The translations under genes were made by a program, and so were the position numbers. Shown in pieces: positions 1 through 8,810 of a stretch of DNA of 64,000 nucleotides. Source of the DNA: Cepaea nemoralis. Taxonomy: Eukaryota; Mollusca; Gastropoda; Stylommatophora; Helicidae. The stretch is taken from positions 1-64,000 of the forward strand of contig JACEFZ010017866.1 of the NCBI GenBank assembly GCA_014155875.1. The letters are read 5' to 3'. A model generated the notes under the pieces. It had not been told where the DNA came from and did no database searches. It was given only the letters and a program-made list of their open reading frames with translations. Each line of letters opens with the position of its first letter. The first letter of the stretch is position 1.

Positions 1-267
1 GTATGATGGTGGGAAATGGGACGGGTAGAGGATATGTGAGTGGGTGGGGAGATGTGTGTAGGTGGGGGATATGTGGGTTATTGAATGTATGTGTGCTTGG
101 GGTGTGGGTGGATGGATGTGTGGTGGGTGAGAGGTGTGTGTGGGTGCGGAGATGTGTAGGTGTAGGGATGTGGTGGATGGGATGGGGGAATGTATTGTAT
201 GTGTTTGTGGTTGGGTGGGGAAGTTGGAGTGAATGGGGGATGTGTGGGTGGGTGGTGGATGTGTCTC
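1..267. repeat. GT/GGGT-rich low-complexity block, copy 1
   Basis: Imperfect GTGGGTG / GTGTGG words fill this stretch with no fixed period. The open frames across it are low-complexity and not credible genes. The same kind of DNA recurs at about 1240-1560, where it is again followed by the TTCG-tailed repeat. Confidence 0.8.
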
Positions 268-450
268 ATAACATAGTAATATGCATTGTTTCTGTTTACA
301 AAATTCATGTGACAATGTTTTTTTCCTATGCACTGTTGATGAAAGAAAGATGAATGATTGGAAGGGCCCGAATGTAAGACGGGCCTGCGTGCCCAATTTG
401 TTACCCTTTGAAAATAAAGTCTGTTCGTTCGTTCGTTCGTTCGTTCGTTC

Positions 451-451
<1 letters not shown>
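268..451 (+). repeat. TTCG-tailed dispersed repeat, copy 1
   Basis: Contains the words taatatgcattgtttctg and gacaatgtttttttcc, then a conserved block (gaatgtaagacgggcctgcg, caatttgttaccctt), an AATAAA signal, and a (GTTC)n run. The same order recurs at 1561-1815. AATAAA followed by a short tandem tail is typical of the 3' end of a non-LTR retrotransposon or SINE. The family is not recognised and no coding part is present. Confidence 0.65.

Positions 452-541
<90 letters not shown>
452..541. repeat. (CT)n microsatellite
   Basis: About 90 bases of uninterrupted CT directly after the TTCG tail of the preceding repeat. Confidence 0.98.
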
Positions 542-544
<3 letters not shown>

Positions 545-1147
545 ATTCTCAGTTTTTCTAGAAGCTATGCATTTGATGGTTTTTGTTTTTGTTAAATACG
601 ACATATTCTTCTGTATACCCACATCTTCAGGGCCTCTATTGGATTTGCAAATTGCTTGTTCATTGTCCAGGTTTCCGCTGCAGATAGCAATTTTGGATAT
701 ACATAACATTCGAGAATTCTCAATTTTCATGCGTTGTTAATTTCTCTCGGGGGCAAAAATAAAACCCTAACCTGCACAGTTCGCGGCGACTGCACTAGCC
801 AGGCGGCCTTATTCCTCAGGCGTAAGACCCCAGGTCCACATCGCAAGGTAATACAGACAGTAGATTACAGTTAGATGACAGTTAATCTCTCTAGATGTTA
901 ATAATGATTTCATGATGTTGAAAGCATGTTTGGCCATTCCTATTCTCTTTGTGATTTCTGCTTCACTTCTGCCATCAATTGTTACTACATGTTAAGATAG
1001 GAGAAACTTGTCATTTTTTCTAGTATCTCCCTGGTTACCGTGATGTTCATAGATGACCTCTCCTTTCTACTGAACTATCATAGTGTTCGTTTATTTTTTG
1101 TGTGGATATTAATATAAATGCCACATTCTACACTATGCCATCTTGTG
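542..1147. other. No gene recognised
   Basis: AT-rich, non-repetitive sequence without a credible open frame, RNA gene or known repeat on either strand. Confidence 0.6.

Positions 1148-1224
<77 letters not shown>
1148..1224. repeat. (CT)n microsatellite
   Basis: CT dinucleotides with one CCCT interruption, leading into the second GT-rich block. Confidence 0.97.
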
Positions 1225-1229
<5 letters not shown>

Positions 1230-1239
1230 CTGTGAGGGT

Positions 1240-1560
1240 GCAGGATATATGTATGGATAGGTGCGGGATGTGTGGGTTGACGGAGGTATGTGTGTGTGGT
1301 TTTGTGATGTGTGTTTTGCTGGGTGGTTGCGGGTGTGTGGGTGGTGGAGAATATGTGGGTGGGTGTGTCCGTGTCGGTTATGGAATGGGTGGGGGATTAT
1401 GTGTGGGTGAGGAAATGTGTGTGGGTGGGGGTTCGGTGAGTTGGTGGTGGCATGTATGTTTGCCTGAGTCTGTGTGAGTGCGTGGAGGTATGTGTGGGTG
1501 GGAGGGGGTGTGGTGGGTAGGGGATATGTGGGTGGCTGAGGGATGTGTGGGTGGCTGCGG
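1240..1560. repeat. GT/GGGT-rich low-complexity block, copy 2
   Basis: Same GTGGGTG / GTGTGGG style as 1-267. It precedes the second TTCG-tailed repeat, so the two blocks look like copies of one composite unit. Confidence 0.8.
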
Positions 1561-1808
1561 ATGTACTGTTTATGTTTACAACTTTCATTTGACAATGTTT
1601 TTTTACCTTGTGAATGTACCATGCGTAATATGCATTGTTTATGCTTACAAAATCAATTTGACAATGTTATTTTTCCCCCTATGTAAATGTAACATGCACA
1701 TTTGATGAATGAAAGATGAGTGATCGAAAGGGCCGAATGTAAGACGGGCCTGCGTGGCCAATTTGTTACCCTTTTAAAATAAAGTTCGTTCGTTTGTTCG
1801 TTCGTTCG

Positions 1809-1815
<7 letters not shown>
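1561..1815 (+). repeat. TTCG-tailed dispersed repeat, copy 2
   Basis: Two tandem versions of a short module (tgtttatgtttacaa...gacaatgttttttt and tgtttatgcttacaa...gacaatgtta), then the conserved block gaatgtaagacgggcctgcg, an AAAATAAAG signal and a (GTTC)n tail. Copy 1 has only one module. The family is unknown; the tail structure suggests a retrotransposon 3' end. Confidence 0.65.

Positions 1816-1903
<88 letters not shown>
1816..1903. repeat. (CT)n followed by (GT)n microsatellite
   Basis: About 46 bases of CT pass into about 40 bases of GT, again directly after the TTCG tail. Confidence 0.98.
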
Positions 1904-1904
<1 letters not shown>

Positions 1905-2067
1905 ATGAGCATTTTACATTTGACACAGTATCACTGGGGACATTCCCGGACGTTCTAAGTCCCCCACTCCTCAAGCCACTGAAACGTTCCCATGTTGCTA
2001 GTTCCAGTAGTGATTTCATTAAAATTCCTCCTGGCTTTTCCTCAACTCTTTGGTAATCGTACAGAAC

Positions 2068-2568
2068 CTCTAATCCAGTGGTTCTCAACAGGTGGGGAAT
2101 TCCCCCCCCCCCCCCCCCCAGGAGGGAATTTTAGGGTTTCCGAGGGGGGGGGGGGGGAATTAAGATTATTTCAAACAAGAACCGATTAATTGATATTGTT
2201 TTTCCCTTCATACTGTACGGTTCTGTACGTCTCACCCTTCTAAAATTCAATTTATAAAGTAAGTAGACCCACAAATCATGTTTTATGTGGACGTCTAGAC
2301 TTGTTTTAATATGTGCAATTAAATTTGGCTTCCATTATTACGCATACTGTGTAGGGGCGGGGCGGGATTTTTAGGTAGGAAATAAGAAAGGGGGGAATGA
2401 CGTTCTGAAAATATGGTAAAGAGGGGGGGGGGGTGTGGGGGGGGGGGGGTGTGCACGGGCCACATTTTTAGGTAGGAAATAGGAAGGGGGGATGGCGTTC
2501 TGAAAATATGGTGAAAGGGGGGGGGGGGGGCACGGGCCAAAAAAAGGTTGAGAACAACTGCTCTAATC
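2068..2568. mobile_element. Non-autonomous hAT-type DNA transposon with 8-bp target duplication
   Basis: The element (2076-2560, 485 bp) starts CAGTGGTTCTCAAC and ends in the inverted form of CAGTTGTTCTCAACC, an imperfect terminal inverted repeat. It is flanked on both sides by the 8-bp direct repeat CTCTAATC (2068-2075 and 2561-2568). An 8-bp target duplication and a CAGTGGTTCTCAA-type terminus are hallmarks of the hAT superfamily. There is no transposase, so it would need one in trans. Inside are long G and C runs and two copies of a roughly 75-base module containing tttttaggtaggaaata and cgttctgaaaatatggt (near 2370 and 2465). Confidence 0.85.
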
Positions 2569-4109
2569 CTTTCCTTACGAACCAATTTCTCCAGATATGG
2601 ATACTGTTCAACTGCACCCTCCGCCTGGTCCCCGAGAGCCTTCACCACACCACACTTCTCCTAAAGTAGCTGTCCACGCAGAAAGGCAGCAGCAACAGCA
2701 GCCAATCTACCCGTCTGTTCCTTGCCCCACACACCTAAACGCAGCAGATAGAAGTAACAACTAACACGATAACATATTTCAGCTTACTGACTTTCTAAAG
2801 AGGCAACTTGCATAAACACACTGTATTTTATGTTAAAGAAAATAGCCAGATATTTTTACAAATTCAGACCAAACAATTTAACGAGATATCACACGTTGTT
2901 GAGTACACGCAGAGAATGACACAAAGCGCGTTGCTTCGGACGCGAAATGTCAAGCCGTTAGAACTAACAGTTACACAATAAAGGGAACAAAGCCCTGGTC
3001 AACTGGTTCATAATTTCTAGACTCAAAATCTGCAATATTGTAAGGATAAAACAGCCATTATGACGATATTAACATGAAGTTTGAAGCCAATTGCCCGACA
3101 TGCTCACACGTTGACGGTTACGTCTGATAGCTCCAGTGTCTGTGGTGAATGGGCAGAACTACAAGAGGTGCTCACGCTGTAGGATTTGTGTTATTTGTAG
3201 CAATGGCGATTGCTGGGAATCCCTCTCTCCCCCGACAATATAACAGCTGACTGAACCAATCAATAGAAGTTGATTAGCAATCACTGAGTGACACAGAATA
3301 ATACAGCGTAGAGACCGATATCACAACATACAATAGACAGCAGAAAAGATGAAATGCGAAAGCACCATTTGGTTAATGTCCTGTAAGAAAGGAAACAGTT
3401 CCCGCAGTTCATTGTTTCTAAAACGGACGTTATTCAGACAAAAGGTTCCCCGGCTCCACGCCATTGACTCAAGCCCACAAGACAAGGTGGGTAGCCCTAG
3501 CACGGGTGGCACTTACTATTGATTTTCTTCGCATCAAGGCCATACAGCATTAAGTTCAAAGGTGGCTTTTTCTGTCCGAATCTGTCTTTCATCATATTGT
3601 TGTTTGTTTGTTGGTGTCGGTGGGATCTACGTTTTCTTTTCTTAATTGTATCATTAAAATATAGTAAAGTGAGATGTGACGATCTTGTTAACTAATATCT
3701 TAGAATGTGATGGTCGTGTGAGATGGTGTCTGATGGCTGCGTAGTTTCGTGACATGGCACATGATAATGTCAAATTGTATGATTCTATCCCACACATACA
3801 AACACACCCCCACATCCCCCCCCCACACCCCCCCCACACGCACACACACATACTGCACACAATCCCTTTTCTCCTAAAGATAGATAAACCAATATGTGCC
3901 ACAGATAACATTTATTGAACGTATTGTTTCGTTATGTCCCGGGTTAATTTTTAAATATTCCCTTCATAAACTGACATGAATACATTTGACTAACACTATC
4001 TTCCGGGTCATGGAGTAGACATTGGCATCATGACCTTATACCCCTCTCTGTCTTCGGCTCCTTTTAATTAAACTAGTAAATCTTAGAATGTAAAAAAAAA
4101 TAAAAAATA
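2569..4109. other. No gene recognised; one C/CA-rich patch
   Basis: No credible coding frame, RNA gene or known repeat. About 3790-3855 is a C-rich and CA-rich low-complexity patch. The short open frames here have no protein-like composition. Confidence 0.55.
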
Positions 4110-4445
4110 GGAAGAACTTGGATGCAATAGAGATGGGGTTCCTGAGTCGAATGTTGCGAGTTCCTTAGACTGCTAGAGTAACTAACAACGATTGTCTGAA
4201 AGAGGCTAATGAAACTAGAACACTATATACAACAATAAGAAAGAGGCACACAGCTTTCTTTATTCATGTGATGAGAAGAACGTCATGATAACTGGAAAGA
4301 TCGAGGGGAAGAGAGGCAAAGGCAGACCAAGATTGATGATGCTGGATGAACTGAGACGTCGGTATGGAGTAGTATCATCAACAGAGTCGACCCAGAACAC
4401 CAAAGACTGACACTTGGGGAGAGAAAACAACACAGCGATCTGCTC
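4110..4445 (+). pseudogene. RTE-like LINE reverse transcriptase, C-terminal relic
   Basis: Conceptual translation gives the end of an RTE-type non-LTR retrotransposon polyprotein: KNLDAIEMGFLSRMLRVP, then YTTIRKRHTAFFIHVMRR, then a degraded GKIEGKRG-type segment. Stops and a frameshift interrupt it, so it is dead. Homologous fragments lie on the minus strand at 38115-38430 and 46275-46665, and a more distant one at 54590-55050. Only the 3' end is present, as expected from 5' truncation during target-primed reverse transcription. The clade call rests on the conserved C-terminal wording and not on a search. Confidence 0.75.
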
Positions 4446-4489
4446 CTGTATCGCATGTGTCAGACTTCGAACCCGATATATCGGCACTT

Positions 4490-4935
4490 GTGAAGCTGCG
4501 TTTAGTAGCCCTAGGCAACATACAGAGACAGTACCCCTAGGCCACATATAGAGACAGTACGTCAACGCCACATATAGAGACAGTACCCATAAGTCACACA
4601 TAGAGACAGTACCCTAAGCCACATATAGAGACAGTACCTCGAGGCCACATATAGAGACAGTACCACTAGGCCACATATAGAGATAGTACCACTAGGCCAC
4701 ATATAGAGACAGTAACTCTAGGCCACATATAAAGGCAGTACCTCTAGGTCACATATAGAGACAGTACCACTAGTCCACATATAGAGATAGTACCTCTAGG
4801 CCCCATATAGAGACAGTACCCATAAGCCACATATAGAGACAGTATCCCTAAGCCACATATAGAGACAGAACCACTAGGCCACATATAGAAGATACAGTAC
4901 CCCCACGCCACATATAGAGACAGATTCTGTTGTTG
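4490..4935 (+). repeat. 26-bp minisatellite
   Basis: About 17 tandem copies of a unit near 26 bp built on CCACATATAGAGACAGTACC plus a variable TAGG/TAAG end. Copies differ at a few positions. It starts directly after the RTE relic. Confidence 0.93.
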
Positions 4936-5031
4936 CGTGTTATAAATATCGTGTTATTGATCCTGGGCCTTTGATAACATAACATTAATGTTACTGCACG
5001 TACTATTGGATCTGTCTGATTATGTTGCAGT

Positions 5032-5034
<3 letters not shown>

Positions 5035-5085
<51 letters not shown>
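5035..5085. repeat. (GT)n microsatellite
   Basis: About 50 bases of GT dinucleotide. Confidence 0.98.
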
Positions 5086-5090
<5 letters not shown>

Positions 5091-5189
5091 GCTACTTTAT
5101 AACATGGTTTACATTATTATTATTATTTCTCATGGTATTACTTGTAGTAATGTGGGTGGTAGTGTTGTTAGTTGTTGCAGTAGTCGCAG

Positions 5190-5245
5190 CAGCAGCACCA
5201 TCACCAACAGCAGCAGCAGTAGTAGTAGTAGTAGTCTTGGTGATG

Positions 5246-5307
<62 letters not shown>

Positions 5308-5330
5308 CTTGGTGATGGTAGTAGTACTAA

Positions 5331-5406
<76 letters not shown>

Positions 5407-5560
5407 TGTTGTTGTTGTTGTTGTTTTTGTTGTTGTTGTGGGAGGAGGTGGATGAGCAGCAGTAGCAGCAGCAGAAGAAGAAGAAGAAGAAGAAGAAGAA
5501 GAAGAAGAAGAAGAAGAAGAAGAAGAAGAAGAAGAAGAAGAAGAAGAAGAAGAAGAAGAA

Positions 5561-5607
<47 letters not shown>

Positions 5608-5790
5608 AGAAGAAGAAGAAGAAGAAGAAGAAGAAGAAGAAGAAGAAGAAGAAGAAGAAGAAGAAGAAGAAGAAGCAGAAGAAGAAGAAGAAGAAGAAGA
5701 AGAAGAAGAAGAAGAAGAAGAAGAAGAAGAAGAAGAAGATGAACAAGAAGAAGAACAAGAAGAACAAGAAGAACAAGAGGAACAAGAAGA
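5190..5790. repeat. Compound triplet microsatellite (AGT)n-(GTT)n-(AGA)n
   Basis: About 600 bases: (AGT)n to about 5405 with two CTTGGTGATGGT interruptions, (GTT)n to about 5437, then (AGA)n to about 5740, ending in imperfect AACAAG hexamers. All frames stay open because the period is three; the resulting poly-Ser, poly-Arg, poly-Leu and poly-Thr products are not genes. Confidence 0.98.
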
Positions 5791-6534
5791 TGTGACAATC
5801 GAATGAACGAAATAATACAAACTCATACAACCAATGACAAGTGACTTTTCCTTTTGTCTTTCATTTCAGTATTGATGTGCACACACATTTTAGGAAAAGA
5901 GGAAGCCAATGGAGCAGAAAGAGACCAAACGAATCAGTGGAACGTTCGTTGTCAGCAGTCATCTTAAGTGGTAGCCACGCTAGACAAATCTCGGCGTAGA
6001 CATGCTTGGACAAGTTAGGTTGTTAGAAAACCGACCTCCGTTGCTCTGTTCGTCACGCAACACTGCCGAAATATTATGGTCTTCTGATTTACCAACTACA
6101 ACACAACGGACGCGGCGTTGCAGCTCTGCAATCAAGTGATTTTAACTCTACTTTTAAACTTTTAGAGTTTTCAGATTGTAATCGTTTTCAGCTGAGAAAA
6201 GCTGAGAAGACAGAAAGCGGGGCGGTTGTAAATGGCCACGAAGAAGGTCGTTAAAAGTGGTCTTGATGTAGTGAAATTGCGGGTTTATGTGTGTGGTAGC
6301 TTCATGAGAATAGCCTGGCCAATCTTTGAGTGGGTGAGATGCGAGGACGACCACTCGCGGAGACAGAAGCTCGGTTGATAATTTGTCAACGTTTCTGTCA
6401 GGCGCGGAGATGTGATTAGGGAAAGAAATGGCTTTTTTTGAATCTGTTCTTGAGTGAAGCTGCAGTGTGTGTGGTGGCTTTGTGTGTGGTTGTAATGTGT
6501 GTGGAGAATATTTGTCATAATGTGTGGCAGCCCG
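5791..6534. other. No gene recognised
   Basis: Unique-looking sequence. Short open frames on the minus strand (about 6154-6539) overlap one another and lack any recognisable domain. Confidence 0.5.
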
Positions 6535-6600
6535 CCCAAATTTAAATAGTTAACGTAGGCGTTCAGCGATTATTCCTCCTCACTGTCCTCAAGCTCCTCG

Positions 6601-6688
<88 letters not shown>

Positions 6689-6689
6689 T

Positions 6690-6732
<43 letters not shown>

Positions 6733-6796
6733 GCTTCTTCTTCTTCTTCTTCTTCTTCTTCTTCTTCTTCTTCTTCTTCTTCTTCTTCTTCTTCTT

Positions 6797-6827
<31 letters not shown>

Positions 6828-7045
6828 TTTTGCTGTTGCTACGGTTCTTTCTTTCTTTCTTTCCAAATTTAAATAATTATTGCAGATTCAGCGATTATTT
6901 CTTCACCCTGTCCTCTAGCTCATCATTGTCATTTCTGTCTGTCTGTCTGTCTTTCTTCCTTTCTTTCTTTCTTTCCAAATTAAAATCGTTGTTGCGGACC
7001 TTAGCGATTATTCCTTTTCTCTGTCCTCAAGCCCATCATTATCAT
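6535..7045 (+). repeat. Three copies of a roughly 70-base unit, each followed by a microsatellite
   Basis: A unit with ccaaattTAAAt, then cagcgattattcctcctc and ctgtcctcaagctc, starts near 6536, 6864 and 6976. Copy 1 exits into (TCA)n (about 6600-6732) then (CTT)n (about 6735-6825). Copy 2 exits into (CTGT)n and (CTTT)n. Copy 3 exits into a short AT/CTT-rich stretch. The source of the unit is unknown. Confidence 0.8.
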
Positions 7046-7127
7046 TATTACTATCTTTTTCTTCTTTGTTTGTTTGTTTATTAGTTCTTTTGGGTCTTTA
7101 TTTCTTTCTTCTACACCTGCATCACAA

Positions 7128-7772
7128 AAGTCCTCTGGTACACAGCCTATGGCGATATTGACAGATGCAAAATCAGTACTTGAGGAGCTCCAGTCTGGAA
7201 AATTTCCAGCACTATGGACACTAGTAAGGTCCATACAGTGGATACCATCTCTCTGTGGAGTATCCGGAAACGAGAGAGCTGATCGACTAGCTAAGGAAGG
7301 AGCAACAGAAGAGCATCCTGATGTACCTGTCACATACCACCAATAGAAAACAAATAATCAAATCAATCAGAAAGCCACCAACATCAGCTCAAGATAATTA
7401 CCATTGTATGGGAGACCAGAACAAATCATTATTCTGCGCCTCAGAACAGGACACAGTCGATTACACAACCACATGTATACACAATTGAAGATCGGCGGAA
7501 TCAGCCACGTGTACATGTGGATTGCTGCTGCTGACAGGACATCCTCTACTCCAAGACTGCACCAAGTACGACATATCAAGGCAAACCTTCTGGCCTAAAA
7601 AAAAGAAAAAAAGTCGACCTAGATTAAAACCTTCTGGCCTAGAGAAACAACAGTGGAGGAGACACTCTATGGACCAGTGAGTGAACTAAACAAGACAGTT
7701 AAGGTTATATAAGAGACAACATTGCTGTTATAGACAATAAATTTCACGCGAACGAAAGAAGAAGATGTGAAT
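7128..7772 (+). pseudogene. LINE-B relic: RNase H and C-terminal tail
   Basis: The translation contains RNase H blocks (AILTDAKSVLEELQ, then IQWIPSLCGVSGNERADRL AKEGA), followed in shifted frames by the post-RNase-H tail (LLQDCTKYDISRQTFWP, then ETTVEETLYGPVSELNK) and the ending cgaacgaaagaagaagatg. In the intact LINE-A of this window the matching motif is WIPSHC; here the His is Leu, so RNase H would be dead as well as frameshifted. It is the same family as the fragment at 32663-33087 and related to, but distinct from, LINE-A. It is a 5'-truncated retrotransposon copy. The left boundary is uncertain by tens of bases. Confidence 0.8.
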
Positions 7773-7779
7773 GCTTCAG

Positions 7780-8027
7780 TACTTTTGTTGTTGTTGTATA
7801 TCCTTTATAGGACATCGCAGTCAACACCAGCATTTCTGCCGTTGTGATCTCTTGGCAAATTTACGTTCAGTAGTTTGCCATTGATTTCTGAACGACCGAC
7901 ATCGATATCAATGCAGAACCAACGCAACTCGGTCTGCTGCCAAATCGCGCATAGCTGTGTTTCGAACGCGGGTATACGGGATTACGAACAGCGTCAGAAA
8001 ACCATCGCCAAGGAGACCAGCCTTCCG
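7780..8027 (-). mobile_element. SINE-2 copy (antisense)
   Basis: Aligns by eye along its length with 37101-37347: tatcctttataggacatcgc, tcagtagtttgccattg, a degraded box-B region, and a gagaccagcc end that is the tRNA-like head in reverse. On the minus strand it reads head to tail. It is divergent, and no target duplication is visible. Confidence 0.65.
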
Positions 8028-8035
8028 TAAATTTT

Positions 8036-8110
8036 TGTGTGTGCATATCCTTTACAGGACATCGCTGTGAACACCAGCTGTTGTTTATTGCTGTTGTGAT
8101 CTCTTCAGTA
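8036..8110 (-). mobile_element. SINE-2 tail fragment (antisense)
   Basis: Repeats only the tail end of SINE-2 (catatcctttacaggacatc, then gaacaccag...ttgtgatctcttc), directly beside the fuller copy. Confidence 0.6.
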
Positions 8111-8199
8111 CATTATATCTGGAAAAAAAAAATGCGAGTTGGAAAATACAGTGTAATCTACTTACAAATTGTAATGCTATACCAGAAATGGGGGACACT

Positions 8200-8376
8200 A
8201 CCAGGGCAGGGAAAGGAATGACTGTCCCATACACAATGAACTTAACACGGAGCTTGTTCACATGTGTCTCCCCATTCGGGGCTGTGAAAACATAGGGCCG
8301 ATTGTACAGCTCTGCAGGAACTGTGCATTGAAGCAACGCCCTGACAACCAGGTCTCTCGTGTTGTGCTGATTTTAG
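8200..8376 (-). CDS. Orphan exon-like protein fragment, unknown
   Basis: On the minus strand an open frame reads HNTRDLVVRALLQ, then TVPAELYNRPYVFTAPNGE and KLRVKFIVYGTV. This looks like normal globular protein and not low-complexity sequence. It is preceded by an AG (ctaaaatcag) that could be a splice acceptor, and PFPAL is followed by GTAGTG, a possible donor. No domain is recognised and no partner exon is visible. It may be a real exon, a pseudoexon, or part of an unrecognised mobile element. Confidence 0.28.
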
Positions 8377-8659
8377 TGCGGCTGAAAAAAAAGGAAAAAA
8401 CCCAGGCATTCATGTAACAAAATGGTAAATATTTTCTCCGACAATTGTACCGACTCTGACGTGTTTCGGTATTTCCTAACGACAAGAGATGGGATTGTGT
8501 GAGACCTAATAAATATAGGGGTACTGATGGGCAGTCAGAGAAGAGACGAGTGCGAATTTGTGGAGTCACGCTACAGTTGTTTAGTGAGCGAGGCAATTGT
8601 GTTATTTTGAAATAATGGGATCGGCATGCAATGTGTTTGCTGACTGCAATGTAGCCTGG
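8377..8659. other. No gene recognised
   Basis: Unique sequence between the exon-like fragment and the LINE-A 3' fragment. No motif supported. Confidence 0.5.
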
Positions 8660-8669
8660 TGTGTCATCT

Positions 8670-8810
8670 TCTTCTTCGTTCATCCGGATTTTTTTTTTCC
8701 GGATGTGACTGCGTTGTGCCTGTTTACAGCAGAGCTGCGTTCTTGCGCCGTTAGGCCGACACATCCGACTTCTGCGGGCATTTGTTGACCGGGTTAACCT
8801 TCCCGGGGTG
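8670..8810 (-). mobile_element. LINE-A 3'-end fragment (5'-truncated)
   Basis: About 141 bases nearly identical to the 3' end of the full LINE-A (21198-21340): the cggatgtgactgcgttgtgcc block, then gccgacacatccgacttctg, with the GAA-rich tail in antisense (cttcttcttcg). It is flanked by a direct repeat TGTGTCATCT (8660-8669 and 8811-8820), as expected of a target-site duplication. Satellite A starts exactly at the right-hand copy. Confidence 0.85.

Noticed and set aside
3..353. 116-codon Gly/Val/Cys/Trp-rich frame
   Set aside because: A reading of GTGGGTG low-complexity DNA.
5038..5830. Frames of 155-244 codons rich in Ser, Arg, Val, Leu or Thr on both strands
   Set aside because: They are readings of AGT, GTT and AGA triplet repeats; all frames stay open because of the period. 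The same applies to 27751-28173, 37363-38017 and 53263-53844.
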